Source of the DNA: Coniella vitis
Taxonomy: Eukaryota; Ascomycota; Sordariomycetes; Diaporthales; Schizoparmaceae
Reading direction: 5' to 3'
Assembly: GCA_011317545.1 (NCBI GenBank)
Contig: WUJK01000001.1
Coordinates: 3,205,001-3,269,000 of the forward strand
DNA: 64,000 nucleotides
Of the stretch, positions 1 to 12,431 are shown one piece after another (the stretch's first letter is position 1; every line of letters starts with the position of its first letter). The notes beneath the pieces were generated by a model, which searched no databases, was not told the origin of the DNA, and was given only the letters and a program-made list of their open reading frames with translations. A program made the translations under genes and the position numbers.

Positions 1-791
1 CTCTTGTCGTTGCGCCGGGCTCCGCTTCCCTGGCCACCCTCCATCAGTATCACCTCCAGCAAGCGGCAGCAAGCGGCAGCAAGCGGCAGCAGAGCAGGAA
101 CAACAACGACCAGCATCCTTGGGTCCCGCATCCCACCCACACACACCACCTCGGGTCTCCAGCAACTTTGCCTCCACAGTCCTCGGTGCCTCGCGCTGGT
201 GGACCCCTGCTTGATAAGTGATGTGCGCATCCATGTACCTACATGTAGCCCACCGGAGGGCATCCGCATTGGATGCGCTCCTGGGTGTTGAGCAGCACAC
301 ATCTGCCCTCCATGACCCAACACCTCTCTGGTCTCGATCGTTGGCCGCAAAAGAGGGGATTTCCGTCTACTTACTTGACGACGTCGTTCCCCATCTCCTT
401 GTTGGCTTCGACAGTTCTTGTTGCTACTGCTACTGCCACTCCTGCTACTCCTACTCACTGCGTTGGCCTGCATCTTCCAATCGCTACATCAACTCTCTGA
501 GCAGTGGCAACCATTCTTCCATCTCCAAGTCCTCAAATCTATCCCAGCCCAGCCAACGCCTCACACCTTTGACCTCGCACTTTACTGGTTGCTTGTTGAT
601 TGTTCCCACACTGCTTTTGTCTTGGGAGAGCAACGGTAACCGCAAACAAGACACAGAAACAAGCAACAAACACATAGCATCTGCAGGCTTGGTTGCCAAC
701 CTTGTGCGCGCGCAAATAAACCCTCCCCCCCCCCCCCCCCCGCCCCCAATCCTGCATCCTTCGCGGCAACTCATCCTTTTTGATCCTCAAG
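1..791. other. 5' flank of the first regulator gene
   Basis: No gene is recognised here; it is probably the promoter and leader of the downstream zinc-cluster regulator. It holds a perfect threefold 10-bp repeat at 61-90 (unit AAGCGGCAGC) and a run of 17 C at 725-741, about 50 bp before the start codon. Reading frames that stay open here are proline- and serine-rich and show no family resemblance. Confidence 0.5.
61..90. repeat. Three tandem copies of a 10-bp unit
   Basis: The unit AAGCGGCAGC is repeated three times without error. It lies in the upstream flank and is not part of a recognised gene. Confidence 0.9.
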
Positions 792-3724
792 ATGACTGTC
801 CCACTACCAACTCCGTCCAACCCCAAGTCGGATGCGGCTGCTGTGCGCAAGCGAAGGAGACGTGCGCCGGCTGGCGGTGCGGCGGATGATTGCTTCACTT
901 GTACCAAGAGGGGCGTCAAGTGTGATCGCAGGAGGCCATACTGCTCGCAGTGCTTGGAAGTCGGAAACGAGTGCTCTGGATACAAGACCCAGCTGACTTG
1001 GGGCGTTGGCGTCGCCAGCCGTGGCAAGCTGCGCGGCCTCTCACTCCCAATTGCAAAGTCTCCGCCCGTCAACCCGGTCAAGAAGAATTCTCCACGGGCA
1101 CGGGCACACTCGAGCGTCACCAGCACGCCTGCCCACGGCCATGCCGCCACCACCACCACCACCGCCACCACCACCGCTGCCGCCGCCGGTGGTCACTGGC
1201 ACGACCAGGAATCCCTATCTCCACGCAGTGTACGAAGCGACCTGGACGGCCCAGTCGACCACCATTACGCCACATCTATGCCGGCCTCGCCCTTTCACGG
1301 ATTCGACCTCGCCAAAATGGCCCACGCAGAGCCGACTCGGCCCATGCCAGCAGTGCCTCGACACTGGCATGGCGTGCCCTACATGACCAGCCTGCCAGAA
1401 GACGGGTCTCGGTACCCCAAACTGGGGCCCATACTGGTCCACGGTCCGCCCGAGCCCTTGTCTGCGTCCATTGACTCGCTGAGCGAGGCCGACTACATGT
1501 CGCCGCTCAGCAACACCTTTTCCCGGGACGATCTGCCCTTTGTCACCAGCCCTACACACATCTACGCCGAGAGCTACCACAGCGCCAACTCGCCCATTCC
1601 ACAGAGCCCCGTGTCGTCCATGATGATGGAGCACGGGCGGCCGCCCACGTCGTGCCCCAGTCTGGTGTACGCCCCTTCGGAGCCCAGCTCAAGCATCCAC
1701 TCTCACATGGATGGGTTTGAAGCGCATTTGCACCCCCGTCTGATGGACTACGAACCACTTGGTGAGATATTGTTCACCTCTCAATACGTCTACTAGAAAG
1801 AGGGCTTGTCCGGACTAATATCATGTCCCCTTTCACTTTTTTTTGTTTTCCAGCAACTCCTGGTTTGGATGCCTACAGTGCCAGTGCGCACTCCGACAGA
1901 CACTTTTGGGCGTCTCCCGAAGAGGACCATGGCAGCAGCAGCAGCAACATGAACAAGAGCGGCGGCGGCGGCGGCGGCGGCCACCACCACCACCTCCACC
2001 ATCACAGCAGCAGCAGCAGCAGCGCCAGCAAGATCTCGTCGGCTCGTACCGGCGGTGCATTGGCAGCAGATCACCACTCGCTGCCCTGGCCGTCCGTTCC
2101 GGACCAGCAATCAGTGGCCCCCGGCAACCAGGATCTCATGTCCAAAATACCCTACTATATGGAATATTACGAAAACACAATGTGCCCGGGCATGGTGTTT
2201 ATTGACGGGCCACATAACCCTTTTAGGGAACACATTCTGGCCCTTTCCGTCACGAGCCGAAGCCTGCAGCACGCCATATGTGCCCTTGCTGCATGCAACC
2301 TGCGGATGAAACGCAAGTTGAGCCTGGCCCACAACCAAGACGACAGGGACAGCAGCACCATGGCCAGCATTCCGTGCCAGGTAGCCGAGATCCAGCACGA
2401 TGACAGGGCGCTCGCCGAGGAATACCAGCACCGCAACCTGGCCGTCAACCTGCTCAATGAGCAGCTCAACGACTCCACCAAGGCGCGCGGTGATGCCGTG
2501 CTTGCCACGATCCTGCTCCTGTGCCACTACCGCATGGCCGAATCGGGCATTGCCAAATTCCACACGCAATTTGCGGGGGTGAAAAAGATTCTCGGCATGC
2601 GGCGGTCTTTGCCGTTTTGCCCCTCGCGGGACTCGGCGTGGATGGAAGCCTTGTTCACCTACTTTGACGCCATTTCGGCCAGCATCAATGACCGCGAGGC
2701 CCAGCTCAACAGCTCCTTTTACGGCGTCATGCCCGACACGCAGCTGCTCCCGCCGGGCGCCGAAAACCTGGTCGGCTGCGACCGCGAACTCTTCAAGACC
2801 ATTGCCAAGCTCGGCCGGCTGAACCTACTGTCGCAGCATCGCCCTGTGCACAGCCACCACCAGCTCCTGGCTCTGGCTCCGACCCCGGCACGGGCCGTCC
2901 CGTCGCGCTCCCAATCACCTCTGGATATGCCCCTCAGCCCCATCTACAACAAGCCCCAACACCAACACTCGCTCAGCGCCGACATTTATAGCAAACCAGC
3001 ACAACCACCAGCACCAGCACCACAACAACAACAACAGCAGCAGCAGCAACAACAGCCCCAGCAGCCCCAGCCCTACGAGAGCATGTTTGGTCCCCCGCTC
3101 GAGGCCGAGCACGTCTTTTCCACCTCTCCTTCCCTGGCCGCTTGCCCATCGTCGGCCTACGACGACCACCGCTCGACCTTTTGGCGCGAGTGGAAGGATG
3201 CGCGCATTGCTCTGCAGTCGTGGGAGTTTGACGCTGCTCGCACGCTGGCCTCGCTGCCTGCCGGTCTGGCCGCCACACCCGCACAGGTCCGCGACCTCGG
3301 TTCGCTGTCAGAGGCGTTCCGCTACGCGGCGCTGCTGTACACGGAGCGACTGGCGAGCCCCAACGTGTCGAGCGCGCACAACAATTTCCGCAACCTCGTG
3401 AGCCAGGTGGTGTACTACGCGACGAGCCTCGCAGCAGGGTCCTCGGCGGAGAAATTCCTGCTCTGGCCGCTGTTTGTGGCTGGGTCCGAGTGCGTCAATG
3501 AGATGCAGCAGGGGATTGTGCGGTCCAAGTGCCGCGAGATTATGGTGCGGTCGGGATACATGAACAACTTGTCTGCGCTGGACGTGTTGGAGAGAATCTG
3601 GGGCGGTGAGGGACGAGATGGGCAGTATGAGAGTAAACTGGGCAGTTTGGTGCGACGCGCGCCGTTTAGCTGGACGAGGTGTATTGGCGGGCCTGGGGTG
3701 GAGGTGGAGTGGATTATGTTTTGA
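792..3724 (+). CDS. Zn2Cys6 transcription factor with fungal_trans_2-type C-terminal region
   Basis: Nuclear DNA-binding regulator of unknown target. Two exons, 792-1761 and 1854-3724, are joined over a 92-nt GT-AG intron with a CTAAT-like branch site; the product is 946 residues. The zinc cluster is canonical, C-x2-C-x6-C-x6-C-x2-C-x6-C (Cys34, 37, 44, 51, 54, 61), and is preceded by a basic KRRRR patch. From about residue 418 to the end the protein resembles the DUF3468/fungal_trans_2 regulators (motif YYMEYYENTMCP, then HAICALAACNLRM), the group that includes S. pombe Moc3. Low-complexity Gly, His, Ser and Gln runs interrupt the linker; a Gln tract lies near residue 715. The start was set at 792, after an in-frame upstream stretch without ATG. 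Family assignment is firm; orthology is not. Confidence 0.88.
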
Positions 3725-5971
3725 TTTTTTTTTTTTTTTTTTGGTTTTGTCTCATTCTCCTGCCTCTGGTGGTAAACCCGTTTTGGCGTTCTTGTTTTGT
3801 TTTATTGAACAAATGTGTGTGTGTGTGTGTATAAATCCGGATTGGGGGTGTATGGATGGTTATGTATCAAACTTTTTACTCTTTGCCTTTTCTTTGTTTG
3901 TTTATGAACCCTCTGGTTTTGTATCATGAGATAAATGGGTAGATGTGGGCAAGGCAGTGAATTGAAAATGAATGGCATATATTATAATGTTCTTTGGAAA
4001 GTAGTGATGCTATATGGTGATTACAGACGGAATTTCGCAATAGAATCTATCTGAAAGCGGTGGCTGAATGATTTGGGGGAATCAACAGTAGACTGCCATG
4101 TTGTTTTTCCCAAGTCTTGATGTAGCACTGCTGTCTTGAAACTATATCTATTTGGGGGTTGTTTATTTTTTATTGAATAGAATATGCTTCTTGCAAGCTT
4201 TTTAGTGTTGCGTCGTGCGTGTTTAACCCCTCGTTGCTTGGGATTATTTTATGCATTATAGTAATCTACTATTGGTGTAACTCATGTTCTTTGAGTTGTT
4301 TTGTTTCTTTTGGGGTTTCTATGGGCGGAGGGGTTGTATATCTTGAAGGGGGGGAGAGGAGTATATTAGACGAGGAGGATAAGGATGAGGATGAGGGTGT
4401 GACTGAGAAAGGTGTGTACGTTACGTGCTGTAGTGTATATTTTACAAGTCGTTGTTTGCCCTCATGGTTCCCAGTTCAGGGCTTGTTGTTGCTCTCTGTA
4501 TCTGTTTGCGTTCCGCGGTGTTGGGGTGGGAAAGAGAGCCCATTGTGTGTGGGAGATATTGGTGGTGTCGTTTGGGGGTCTTGAGTTTAACTTTAGATGA
4601 GGATACAGTTGGGTCTACGCTTTCTGACTGATACTTCTTGTTGTGCGTATATATACATATATATATATCTGTGTGAGTGTGTATCTTGTTGTTTTTTGTG
4701 TGAATATGGTGTTGGTGTGCCTCTGTTCAAAATACGTCTTTGCATGATTGGCTTGCAAGTTCAACGGTATTGGTCTGCCTCGAATACGTACGTATCAAGG
4801 CCCTCGCTCGTCCTCTCGACTCTTTTGCTCTTTCACCCTGACTGACACTCGCAAGCACAACCTCCCAGACAACCCACCTCCTCTCTCTCTCAAAGACGCA
4901 AGCAAGGCTGCGCGTACCTTTGATCCACGTAGCCACCACCCCCACACACACATGCAGGAACGGAACAGACATCACCACCTCCAAATAGAGCTCAAGCTAG
5001 AGCGTAGACGCAAGAGCAAGGAGAGAGAGAGAGAGAGAGACACAAGACATAGATCGGTGCTACGTTGTACCGTCCTTCCGAGTCCCGAAACCAAAAGCAC
5101 CCGCCATCTCTGCTTCTAGAAGCCCTGCCTTGTCCCTTGCTCGAAAGAAACGACGACGTGGGAAACACGGGCACTCGGGGATTAAGTCTGGGGGGTTCAT
5201 TCCTTTTTTCTTTTCTTCTTCTTTTTCCTTCTCTTTTTCTGTTCTCTGTTCTCTGCACCCAAATACCACCCACCACCACCTTTGTCTATTATTATTATTA
5301 TAATTATTACTATCACTGGTTTATTTATTTTATTTTATTCTCTTCATCCCAACCTCTTTGAACCCCCTTTTCCTCCCCTCCTTCCTTTCCTGGGCGGGAA
5401 AGAGAGAACAGAAAAGGCATGGTTATAGCCGTGGCTTGACGTTGCCTGCAGCTTTACGCCCCCCCCCCCCTGAGATCACGTGCGGACGTCAACGGGCCTT
5501 CCATCGCGCTTCTGTTAGTTACCCTTGCTTGCTTGTGCAGACGAGGGTTGTCCACTCGAGCAGCGAGCAGCGAGCGGGCTATATATGGTTGGTCTTTTGG
5601 GGGGGGGGGGGAAGGGGCTTCTGCCACGTTTGGCTGAGCGGAATCGATAACGACACCCAGTGTGGAAGTAAGTGTTAAAGGGAAGGCAAGGGAAGGAAAG
5701 GGCTGAAAAAGGCCATGTTTTTTGTATCTTTGTCTTGGACCTTTTCTTGTTGTTTTTCTTTTTCAAATCGATAGATAGCAAGAGGGATCAAAACACCCCG
5801 TCGCCAATAATAATCATATTGAGCGCTTCCTTTTAAGCCGTCCCTCGTGTCCTGTAAGATGCTTCAACAACCACCTGCCTCCCAAGTCAAGTCCAGTCCA
5901 GTCCAGTCAAGTCCAACTTGACGTGTATCTTTTGTCCCTGGGTATAGAGTTTCTAGAAACACACCCCAATA

Positions 5972-6008
<37 letters not shown>

Positions 6009-8045
6009 GCACTACAAATATTGGAAAAAAAAAAGAAAGAAAAAAAGAAAACAAAAATAAAACAAAAATCCCACGTCGGCAAGTCGGAAGGCTATCAACC
6101 CCGTCACAACATCGACCGTTGCGATCGGCCGAAATCTCTCCTCGACCGCCGACATCCCCCCCCCACCCACCCCCTGCGAGAAGAAGAAGAAGAAGAAAGG
6201 AAAAAGAGGGGGGGCTGACTTGGCTAGCCTAGCATTGGTTCTAGAAGAATGACGCAGGGAGGCTCAATTTTTATTTCGGGGGAACAAGACAAGACCGCAT
6301 TAATTCGAGATCTGGGGGGGATCTGAGAGGGGGGGGGGGGTGGATTTGATGCAGAGAAGCCGAGAGGGTCAACCCACCAACCAAGACAAAACTCCACTCC
6401 CGTAACATTGTGAGATGATGTATGGTGTGTGTGTGTGTGTGTGTGTGGTTCTGGTGACTTGGTGGTACCTACTTGTTGGCTGCTTTAAGCGCTGTCAGAG
6501 GCAAGGCAAGGCGACTCAAGACGGGCTTCCTCGGTGCAGTTTGCATGCATCATGCGGGCGTGATTTACAGTGCAACTGCTTTCTTTGATCCCCCAGCATG
6601 AAAAGGTACGTACTTGACTACTCACTTAAAAGCAGGCCAGCGGCGGGCTGGCATGTTCGTGCGTTATATCCAGACCGGGGGCGGGCTGTTTTCGTGGTCC
6701 GCGGGCTGCGTCGAGGGGTGGGGGGTCCCAGGACGGCGGGCACGACGTTATTATTGGGCTCTAGCGGTCGGGATATGCAGATGGGGCTTTTCTTGACTAT
6801 TGTAGTGATGTAAGTGAAGTAATGTAATTCTGATGCCGGGCTGGGTTTACTCCGAAGAGGTTGGCGGAGTGTAAAGGGTATAGTGAGTGCTGTTGGATGA
6901 AACTAGTCAATATCAAAAGCAGTGTGGATATTCTGTAAACGCAAAATGGTTGTCTTGCCAAAGTTATACAGCCCTCAACCGGTTCACATTATTGTGGCTT
7001 GCTTATATATTCTCATAGCAGCCAGCCAGCCAGTCTTGGGGGAAAACAGTTGACAGGCACACACACTGGAAGCAGCGGACTTGTTGTTTCGTGATGTGCA
7101 TATATGTTTGAACGATGAGCAGCCTCTGCTATAGAGACTTTGATCATCATGTAGAGCCTCAGTAAACCAGATGCTCCTGCGTAAGCACAACCTCGATGAC
7201 GAGAATAGAACGAACACCTTTCAACCCATGGCGAGGAAGATGTGTCAAGAGGTATGGATAGATCAATACGGCATCGGGACGGACTCTGCAGTGACATGGC
7301 TTTCACATTTTTTGTGCCAGTGCAGTCGATATAATCTCTTCACAATGATCATATGGGCAAGCCTTGGATAGAACGGACTGGCTGTGTACTCGCGTTATTC
7401 TTTCTATTTGCTGGTTTCCCATACCACTCGGCATTTTATTATCAAATAGTGTATAGCTTCAAGCCATCCCATGTTCCACGACACCGTGGCCCAGATGGTC
7501 TTGTCAAAGGGGCGCGTTGCGCACGTCGAACTAACTGGCTGCTGGTATACGAGGTAGACGGTGATAAATCTGCTGCGGCTTATGATAAAGTGGCACTCGC
7601 AAAGTATTCCCATTGTGTAATCATTTCGCAAGCCAGTCCATAATAATGCAGGTTTTGCAAGACGAGAGTCCAAACGAGCCACAGTCGAGTCGAGTTCTTG
7701 AACACTCGTCCACGGGCAAAAGGATGAATCTTGAATCACACCTTCAAATCTCTCTCACCACGACGAATGCTTTCCAGACATTCCACACCGCAAGCAGCAG
7801 AGCGAACAACAAGGATACTATTCGATATACAGTTTTATATATACAATAGAGATCTCTTTTTTGTGCTCGTACCAGTGCAACATCTCGCATTTCAGCATAA
7901 GAGAGCCATCAAAAGTCCCGTCTCGTGGAATCAATCCCGTCCAGTCTTGTAACATTACCATCGTTAAAAATCATTACTCTTTCTCTCGTCTATGATTCGT
8001 TCTCGCTCTCTCTCTCTCTCGTATAGCGAGCGACCCACCCCATCC
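3725..8045. other. 4.3-kb region between convergent genes, no recognised gene
   Basis: This lies between the 3' ends of the regulator and of acetoacetyl-CoA synthetase, so promoters are not expected unless an unseen gene or noncoding RNA is present. It is simple-sequence rich: T18 at 3725-3742, (GA)10 at 5021-5040, C12 at 5459-5470, G13 at 5599-5611, degenerate GTCCA repeats at 5886-5915, (CA)n at 5973-6005 and (GT)n at about 6425-6447. One CACGTG box lies at 5477-5482. Open frames are short and read through repeats; none resembles a known protein. Confidence 0.6.
5973..6005. repeat. (CA)n microsatellite
   Basis: Uninterrupted CA dinucleotide tract of about 33 nt in the convergent intergenic region. 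Confidence 0.95.
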
Positions 8046-10538
8046 TCACAACCTCTCCTTGGGCCCAACCACCTCCTCGACATTGACAAACTGGTAGTAA
8101 TAGTCCAGACTCTGCGGGTTCGCCAGCGTGCCACTCGGCGTGATCTTGTGGCCCGACACAATCTGCTTGACGGGCAATTCGACCTTTTTCATGTTGATTG
8201 TCGTCTGCTTGGCTGTCAGTGCTCATCATCACTCTTGCGGTGGTCAAAGTGAAGAAGGATCCTAGATAGAACCATGACCCCCCCCCCCCAAAAAAAAAAG
8301 AAAAAAAAAAAGAAACTCACCGGTATCTCCTGCGTCTCAAACACAAACTTGGGCACATGTCTCTTGGACAAGTCCCGCCGAATCGCCTTCTTGACCTCCT
8401 CCACCAGGCCCCTCTCAAACTTGATCCCCGGCTGCAGCAGCAGAAACAACAAGACCCGCTCGTCCTGGTCCTGCGGCCGCCGCTGGCCCACCACCAGCGA
8501 ATCCACAATCCGGTCCGCAAACCGCCGCTCCAGCACACCGTAGATCTCGGCGCTGCCGAACCGCACCCCCGACGGGTTCAGCACGCCGTCGGCACGCCCC
8601 AGGAAGGTAATCTGGCCCGTGACGGGGTGCACGGTGCAAAAGTCGCCGTGCGCCCAGACGTGCTCAAAGCGGTTAAAGTACGCCGCGTGGTACTTTGTCC
8701 CTGGTGCTGCTGCTGCTGCTGAAGAAGAAGAAGAAGAAGAAGAAGAAGAAGATGCAGAAACTGCGGTGCCCTGGTGGCCGTCGTTCCAGAACCCACAGGG
8801 GACATTGGGGAACGACTGCACGGCGACGAGCTCACCCGGAGTCCCATGCGGCATCTCCTTGCCCGGGCCATCAGGCAGCGTGGCGTCAAAGATGCGCGCG
8901 TCGGTGCCGAGCGCAGGACCCATGGTGCCGCCTGCGTACAGCGGCTCGAGCGGGTTCATGATGCCGAAGCAGCCCGCAATGTCGGTGCCGCCCGAGATGT
9001 TGCCCAGCTGCACGCGGGCGGGGAACCCGCTGTCGTCGTAGAACCACTCAAAGAGCTGCTCGCTGAGGACCATGCCCGTGCAGGTGACGATGCGGAGCTG
9101 CGAGAGGTCGACGAGGCCGCGGGGCCACAGGTGCGGCTGCTTGGAGACTTCGAGGAGCCAGCGCGGGCTGGTGCCGAACTTGGTGACGCGCTGCGCGGCC
9201 AGGATGTCGATGAGCACGCGTGGCGAGGGCACAAACGGGCTGCCGTCGTAAAAGACGCTGCGGGCGCCAAAGAGCAGCAGGCCTGCGTTGGCCAGGTACA
9301 TGATCCAGCCCGTGGTCGTGTACTGCAGGCCGACGCTCTCGGGGCCCAGGTCCTCGTGCAGGCGGCCTTCCTTCCAGTAGCTGAGCATGAGCCCGCCTAC
9401 GCTGTGCGTGATGGCCTTGGGCATGCCGGTGGTGCCCGACGAGAAGCAGATGAGGGCGGGCTCGTGGAAGGCAATGTGCACAAAGTCGGGGGCTGGCAGG
9501 CTCGTGCTGGCGAGCAGAGCGGCGAGGGGCTCGGCGCGGCTCACGGACAAGACATCACGGGGCGCGTCGGCCCACCGGGGGATGGAGATGAGGGCTGTGA
9601 AGTCGCTGCAGTCTGCGAGGCCGGCGACAATGTCGGCCATCTTTTGGCGGAGGTCGACGGTCTTGCCGTTGTACACGGCTGCGTCGTCGACAAAGACGAG
9701 CTGATGGTTTGTTAGCCAGACCAGCCAGTTCATAAACAAAACAAAAAACAGAAACGCTGGACTACGCACCTTGGGATTCACCTGCGCCGTCCTCTGCAAG
9801 ATGCCCTGGACGCCCATATCCGTCGAGCTGCTCGAAAAGATGGCGCCCAGCCAGCTCGTCGCCAGCCAGACCACAAACGTCTCGATGCTGTTGGCCGCCA
9901 CCACGACGACGCGGTCGCCCCTGCGCACCCCCTTGCTGTGGTACATGGCCGCCGCCAGGCTCGCCGCCCGCTCGCGCAGCTCGCGCCACGAGCACTCGCG
10001 CACCTCGGCGCCGCCCTCGCGGATCTCGGTGATGGCAATCTTGTCGTCTTCCTTGTGCAGCGTGCACCGCGCTGCTGCTGTCGAGGAGGCAGCCCGCGTG
10101 TAGAGCACGTTCTCGGCAAAGTTGAGGTGCACGCCCTCGAACCAGCGCGGCACGCTGTCAATGGGCGCGGCTTCATCCACCACGCGCGTGTAGCTGCCCG
10201 AGTAGATGAAGTTGGCGGCGTTGAAGAGATGCGCCCAGAACTCGCTGCGGTCTGGGCCCACCGAGTAGTCGTACAGCTGGCGAAACGTCTAAGGCAGGAG
10301 AGGGAGGTGTGAGTGAACGGCAAGCCATCGTCAACCCCTTTCTTTCTTGTCCCCCACGCCCGCAAGAGACAGCCACCAACAGGAAAACACTCAGCACATG
10401 AAAGCGCAGAAGCCAGAAACTCACCTGCAAGTCTCGTCCGCTTTCCCTGTTGATCTCCTGCATAAACTTCCACATCTGCGTGCTCTTGGGGTCGGGGTGC
10501 TCCCAGAGCTTGCGCGGTACCCTGCCAGCAGGCTCCAT
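8046..10538 (-). CDS. Acetoacetyl-CoA synthetase (acetoacetate-CoA ligase)
   Basis: ATP-dependent activation of acetoacetate to acetoacetyl-CoA, an ANL-superfamily adenylating enzyme of ketone-body and lipid metabolism, probably cytosolic. Four exons read on the minus strand: 10538-10425, 10288-9770, 9700-8321 and 8204-8046; product 723 residues. Seen directly: N-terminal KLWEHPDPKSTQMWKFMQEI, the WFEGVHLNFAENVLY segment, the AMP-binding loop SSGTTGMPK near residues 298-306, and the C-terminal KKVELPVKQIVSG lysine region with the usual NPQSLDYYYQF ending. The 69-nt second intron has no stop and keeps frame, so an unspliced reading looks like a 23-residue insert. A Ser12-Ala5 stretch near residues 527-543, coded by an AAG/AGA-type microsatellite, sits in the C-terminal half and is not a family feature. 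Confidence 0.93.
8718..8751. repeat. Trinucleotide repeat inside the synthetase gene
   Basis: GAA/AGA repeat on the + strand, read on the minus strand as a serine run, followed by GCT-type repeats read as alanine. It expands a surface loop of acetoacetyl-CoA synthetase. Confidence 0.85.
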
Positions 10539-12431
10539 TGTGGTTGTGTTATGTGTGTGTGAATGTGGGTGGATGTGTGTATATGAGTCGTCGCCCTAGT
10601 AAACAAGGCCAGAGGAGGAGGAGGAGGAGTGGTAGTGAGTGGTATAATCGAGGATGAAAAGCAGGGTGACAGGTGACGACTATTCCAGTAGATACACGCT
10701 CTCTCGGCCAGCGAAAAGAGAAGCGGATGATGATGAGAGAAGCCAAGGGACGGCTCAAGACCTGCCAAAGCAACAAACTGGCCGACCTCGTGTCTTTTTT
10801 ATAAACCAGCCTTTCTGCTCAACTCAACAGAGGATCAGAGCAGCAAGAGGCAGAGAATCGGTTGGATTATTGACAAGAGGCTTGAGGAGGATGTGACAAG
10901 AAAACACCAGGACACAGCCGGCTTATCAAGTGTGTTGGATGCCGAGTAAGAAGCAAGCTGAGATGCTGCTGCTGATGCCGAGGACATGGCCTTGATATGG
11001 GTTTCCTTTGCTTCGGTCTGGCTTGGTTGCATTGCTCGTATCGACGAGGGAATGAATAATGAATGACTGCACAGTCACGGCAGAGCAAGTACCCTTGGCA
11101 CAATTCCATGCACGCCACTCTCTCCCTCCTTCGGACTCCGGATGCGCTCAACCCCTCAGTACATGGTAGACTTTGGCGCAAGCCGCTCCAAATCGCCGTC
11201 CACGGATCCTTGATGATTTGGAGGGGTGAGCGGGAGGAACTCGCTGACTGTGGCCGACTTGTGGCCGTTGTTTGCTTGGCACAAAGTTCGTTCTGGACCA
11301 ACAAGTACATTGTGCTTATTGCTAGACGCCGAAGGCGCTCCGCCCATCCAGCCTCTAGATGCCACACACACAGACCACAGACCACATACGTGGTACTCTG
11401 TACATTCATAGTCGTACAGGCGGGAGAAGCTGCCGGGCCGAGACGACAAGAGAGAGAGAGAGAGAGATGCAAGCGCGCAAGGCCAACCCCCCAAAGACGA
11501 AACAGTCCTCATACTACCCTCACCTCACCACCGCCCCAAGATGTGGCCAACCACGCTGCTCAACAGCCTATTGTGCCCTGCGCTGCTCTTTGCTGTCACC
11601 GCCCCCGGTCTCCAGTATCCGCTCCAGCCGCCACGTGGACAGCCAACAACAGGCAGCAGAACCCTTGCACACCGTTCGCTTCCGACGGGGAAGACAGAAG
11701 AGGGGCTCGGTCTGCTGGGTCTGCTGGTCTGTTCGCTGCGTCCAGATGGGTCTGAAGCTAAAACAAAAATAAAAAAAAAAGCAGCCACTCCGTCAAACAA
11801 AGCAGACAAGACCGACAACAAAAAGAGACAAGAGAGAATGAACACGTCACTGTAACTATTTTCATTCGTACAGAACCAACCCATCCCCAGCAAGCACAAA
11901 GCCAGGGCTCCGGAATATCTTGTGCCTCTCTCCACTGTCTAACCCCCTAACGCCTGCAGTCAAATCGGTTTGTTGTTGTCGTGCCGTTGAATCATGCCAT
12001 GAACCGTGCCCGCCTTGTCCTCCTCCTCCTTCTCCTCCTCCTCCCCGACCCATATTTTTCATTTTCCCCTTCTTTTGAGCCCGGAATGACACTCAGCACC
12101 AAGCAAGCTTACTGGCTAGGGGATAAAAAAAACAACAACAACCAAAACCTGAATGCCTCCATGCTTTGCAAGCGCCCAACAGAAAACAAGAGCAGAATCA
12201 AATCAAAACACACCCGCACATGGGGAATAAAACCAAGTCCAATAGAATGCCAATAACAGCCCCTGCCTTCAAATATGCAACGACTTACTGCGCCTCCGTG
12301 AACCCCCGCAACAACAGAAACAACGAACCAAACAAATATCTTAGGGCAGACAAGCAGACAAGCAACCAGATAGACGGACAGACAGACAGACAGACAGAGA
12401 GACAGGCAGGCAGGCAATCACACCCACCACC
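10539..12431. other. Upstream region of the synthetase and 3' flank of TRA1
   Basis: The first part is the likely promoter of acetoacetyl-CoA synthetase. It has an (AG)n tract at about 11449-11467 and an (ACAG)n tract at about 12376-12400. A + strand frame at 11541-11855 (104 codons) begins with a hydrophobic, signal-peptide-like segment but ends in lysine codons from an A-rich tract. I see no family resemblance and do not annotate it as a gene. Confidence 0.5.

Noticed and set aside
5618..5660. tRNA-like A-box (TGGCTGAGCGG)
   Set aside because: No B-box, anticodon stem or acceptor pairing follows within tRNA length.
8774..9715. 313-codon frame on the + strand
   Set aside because: Antisense shadow of acetoacetyl-CoA synthetase; composition is Ala/Gly/Glu-rich from GC-rich codons.
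11541..11855. 104-codon frame with signal-peptide-like start
   Set aside because: The second half is coded by A-rich simple sequence and no family or splice structure supports it.
12376..12400. Direct repeats that could suggest a CRISPR array
   Set aside because: This is a continuous 4-bp ACAG microsatellite without spacers, in a eukaryotic genome.
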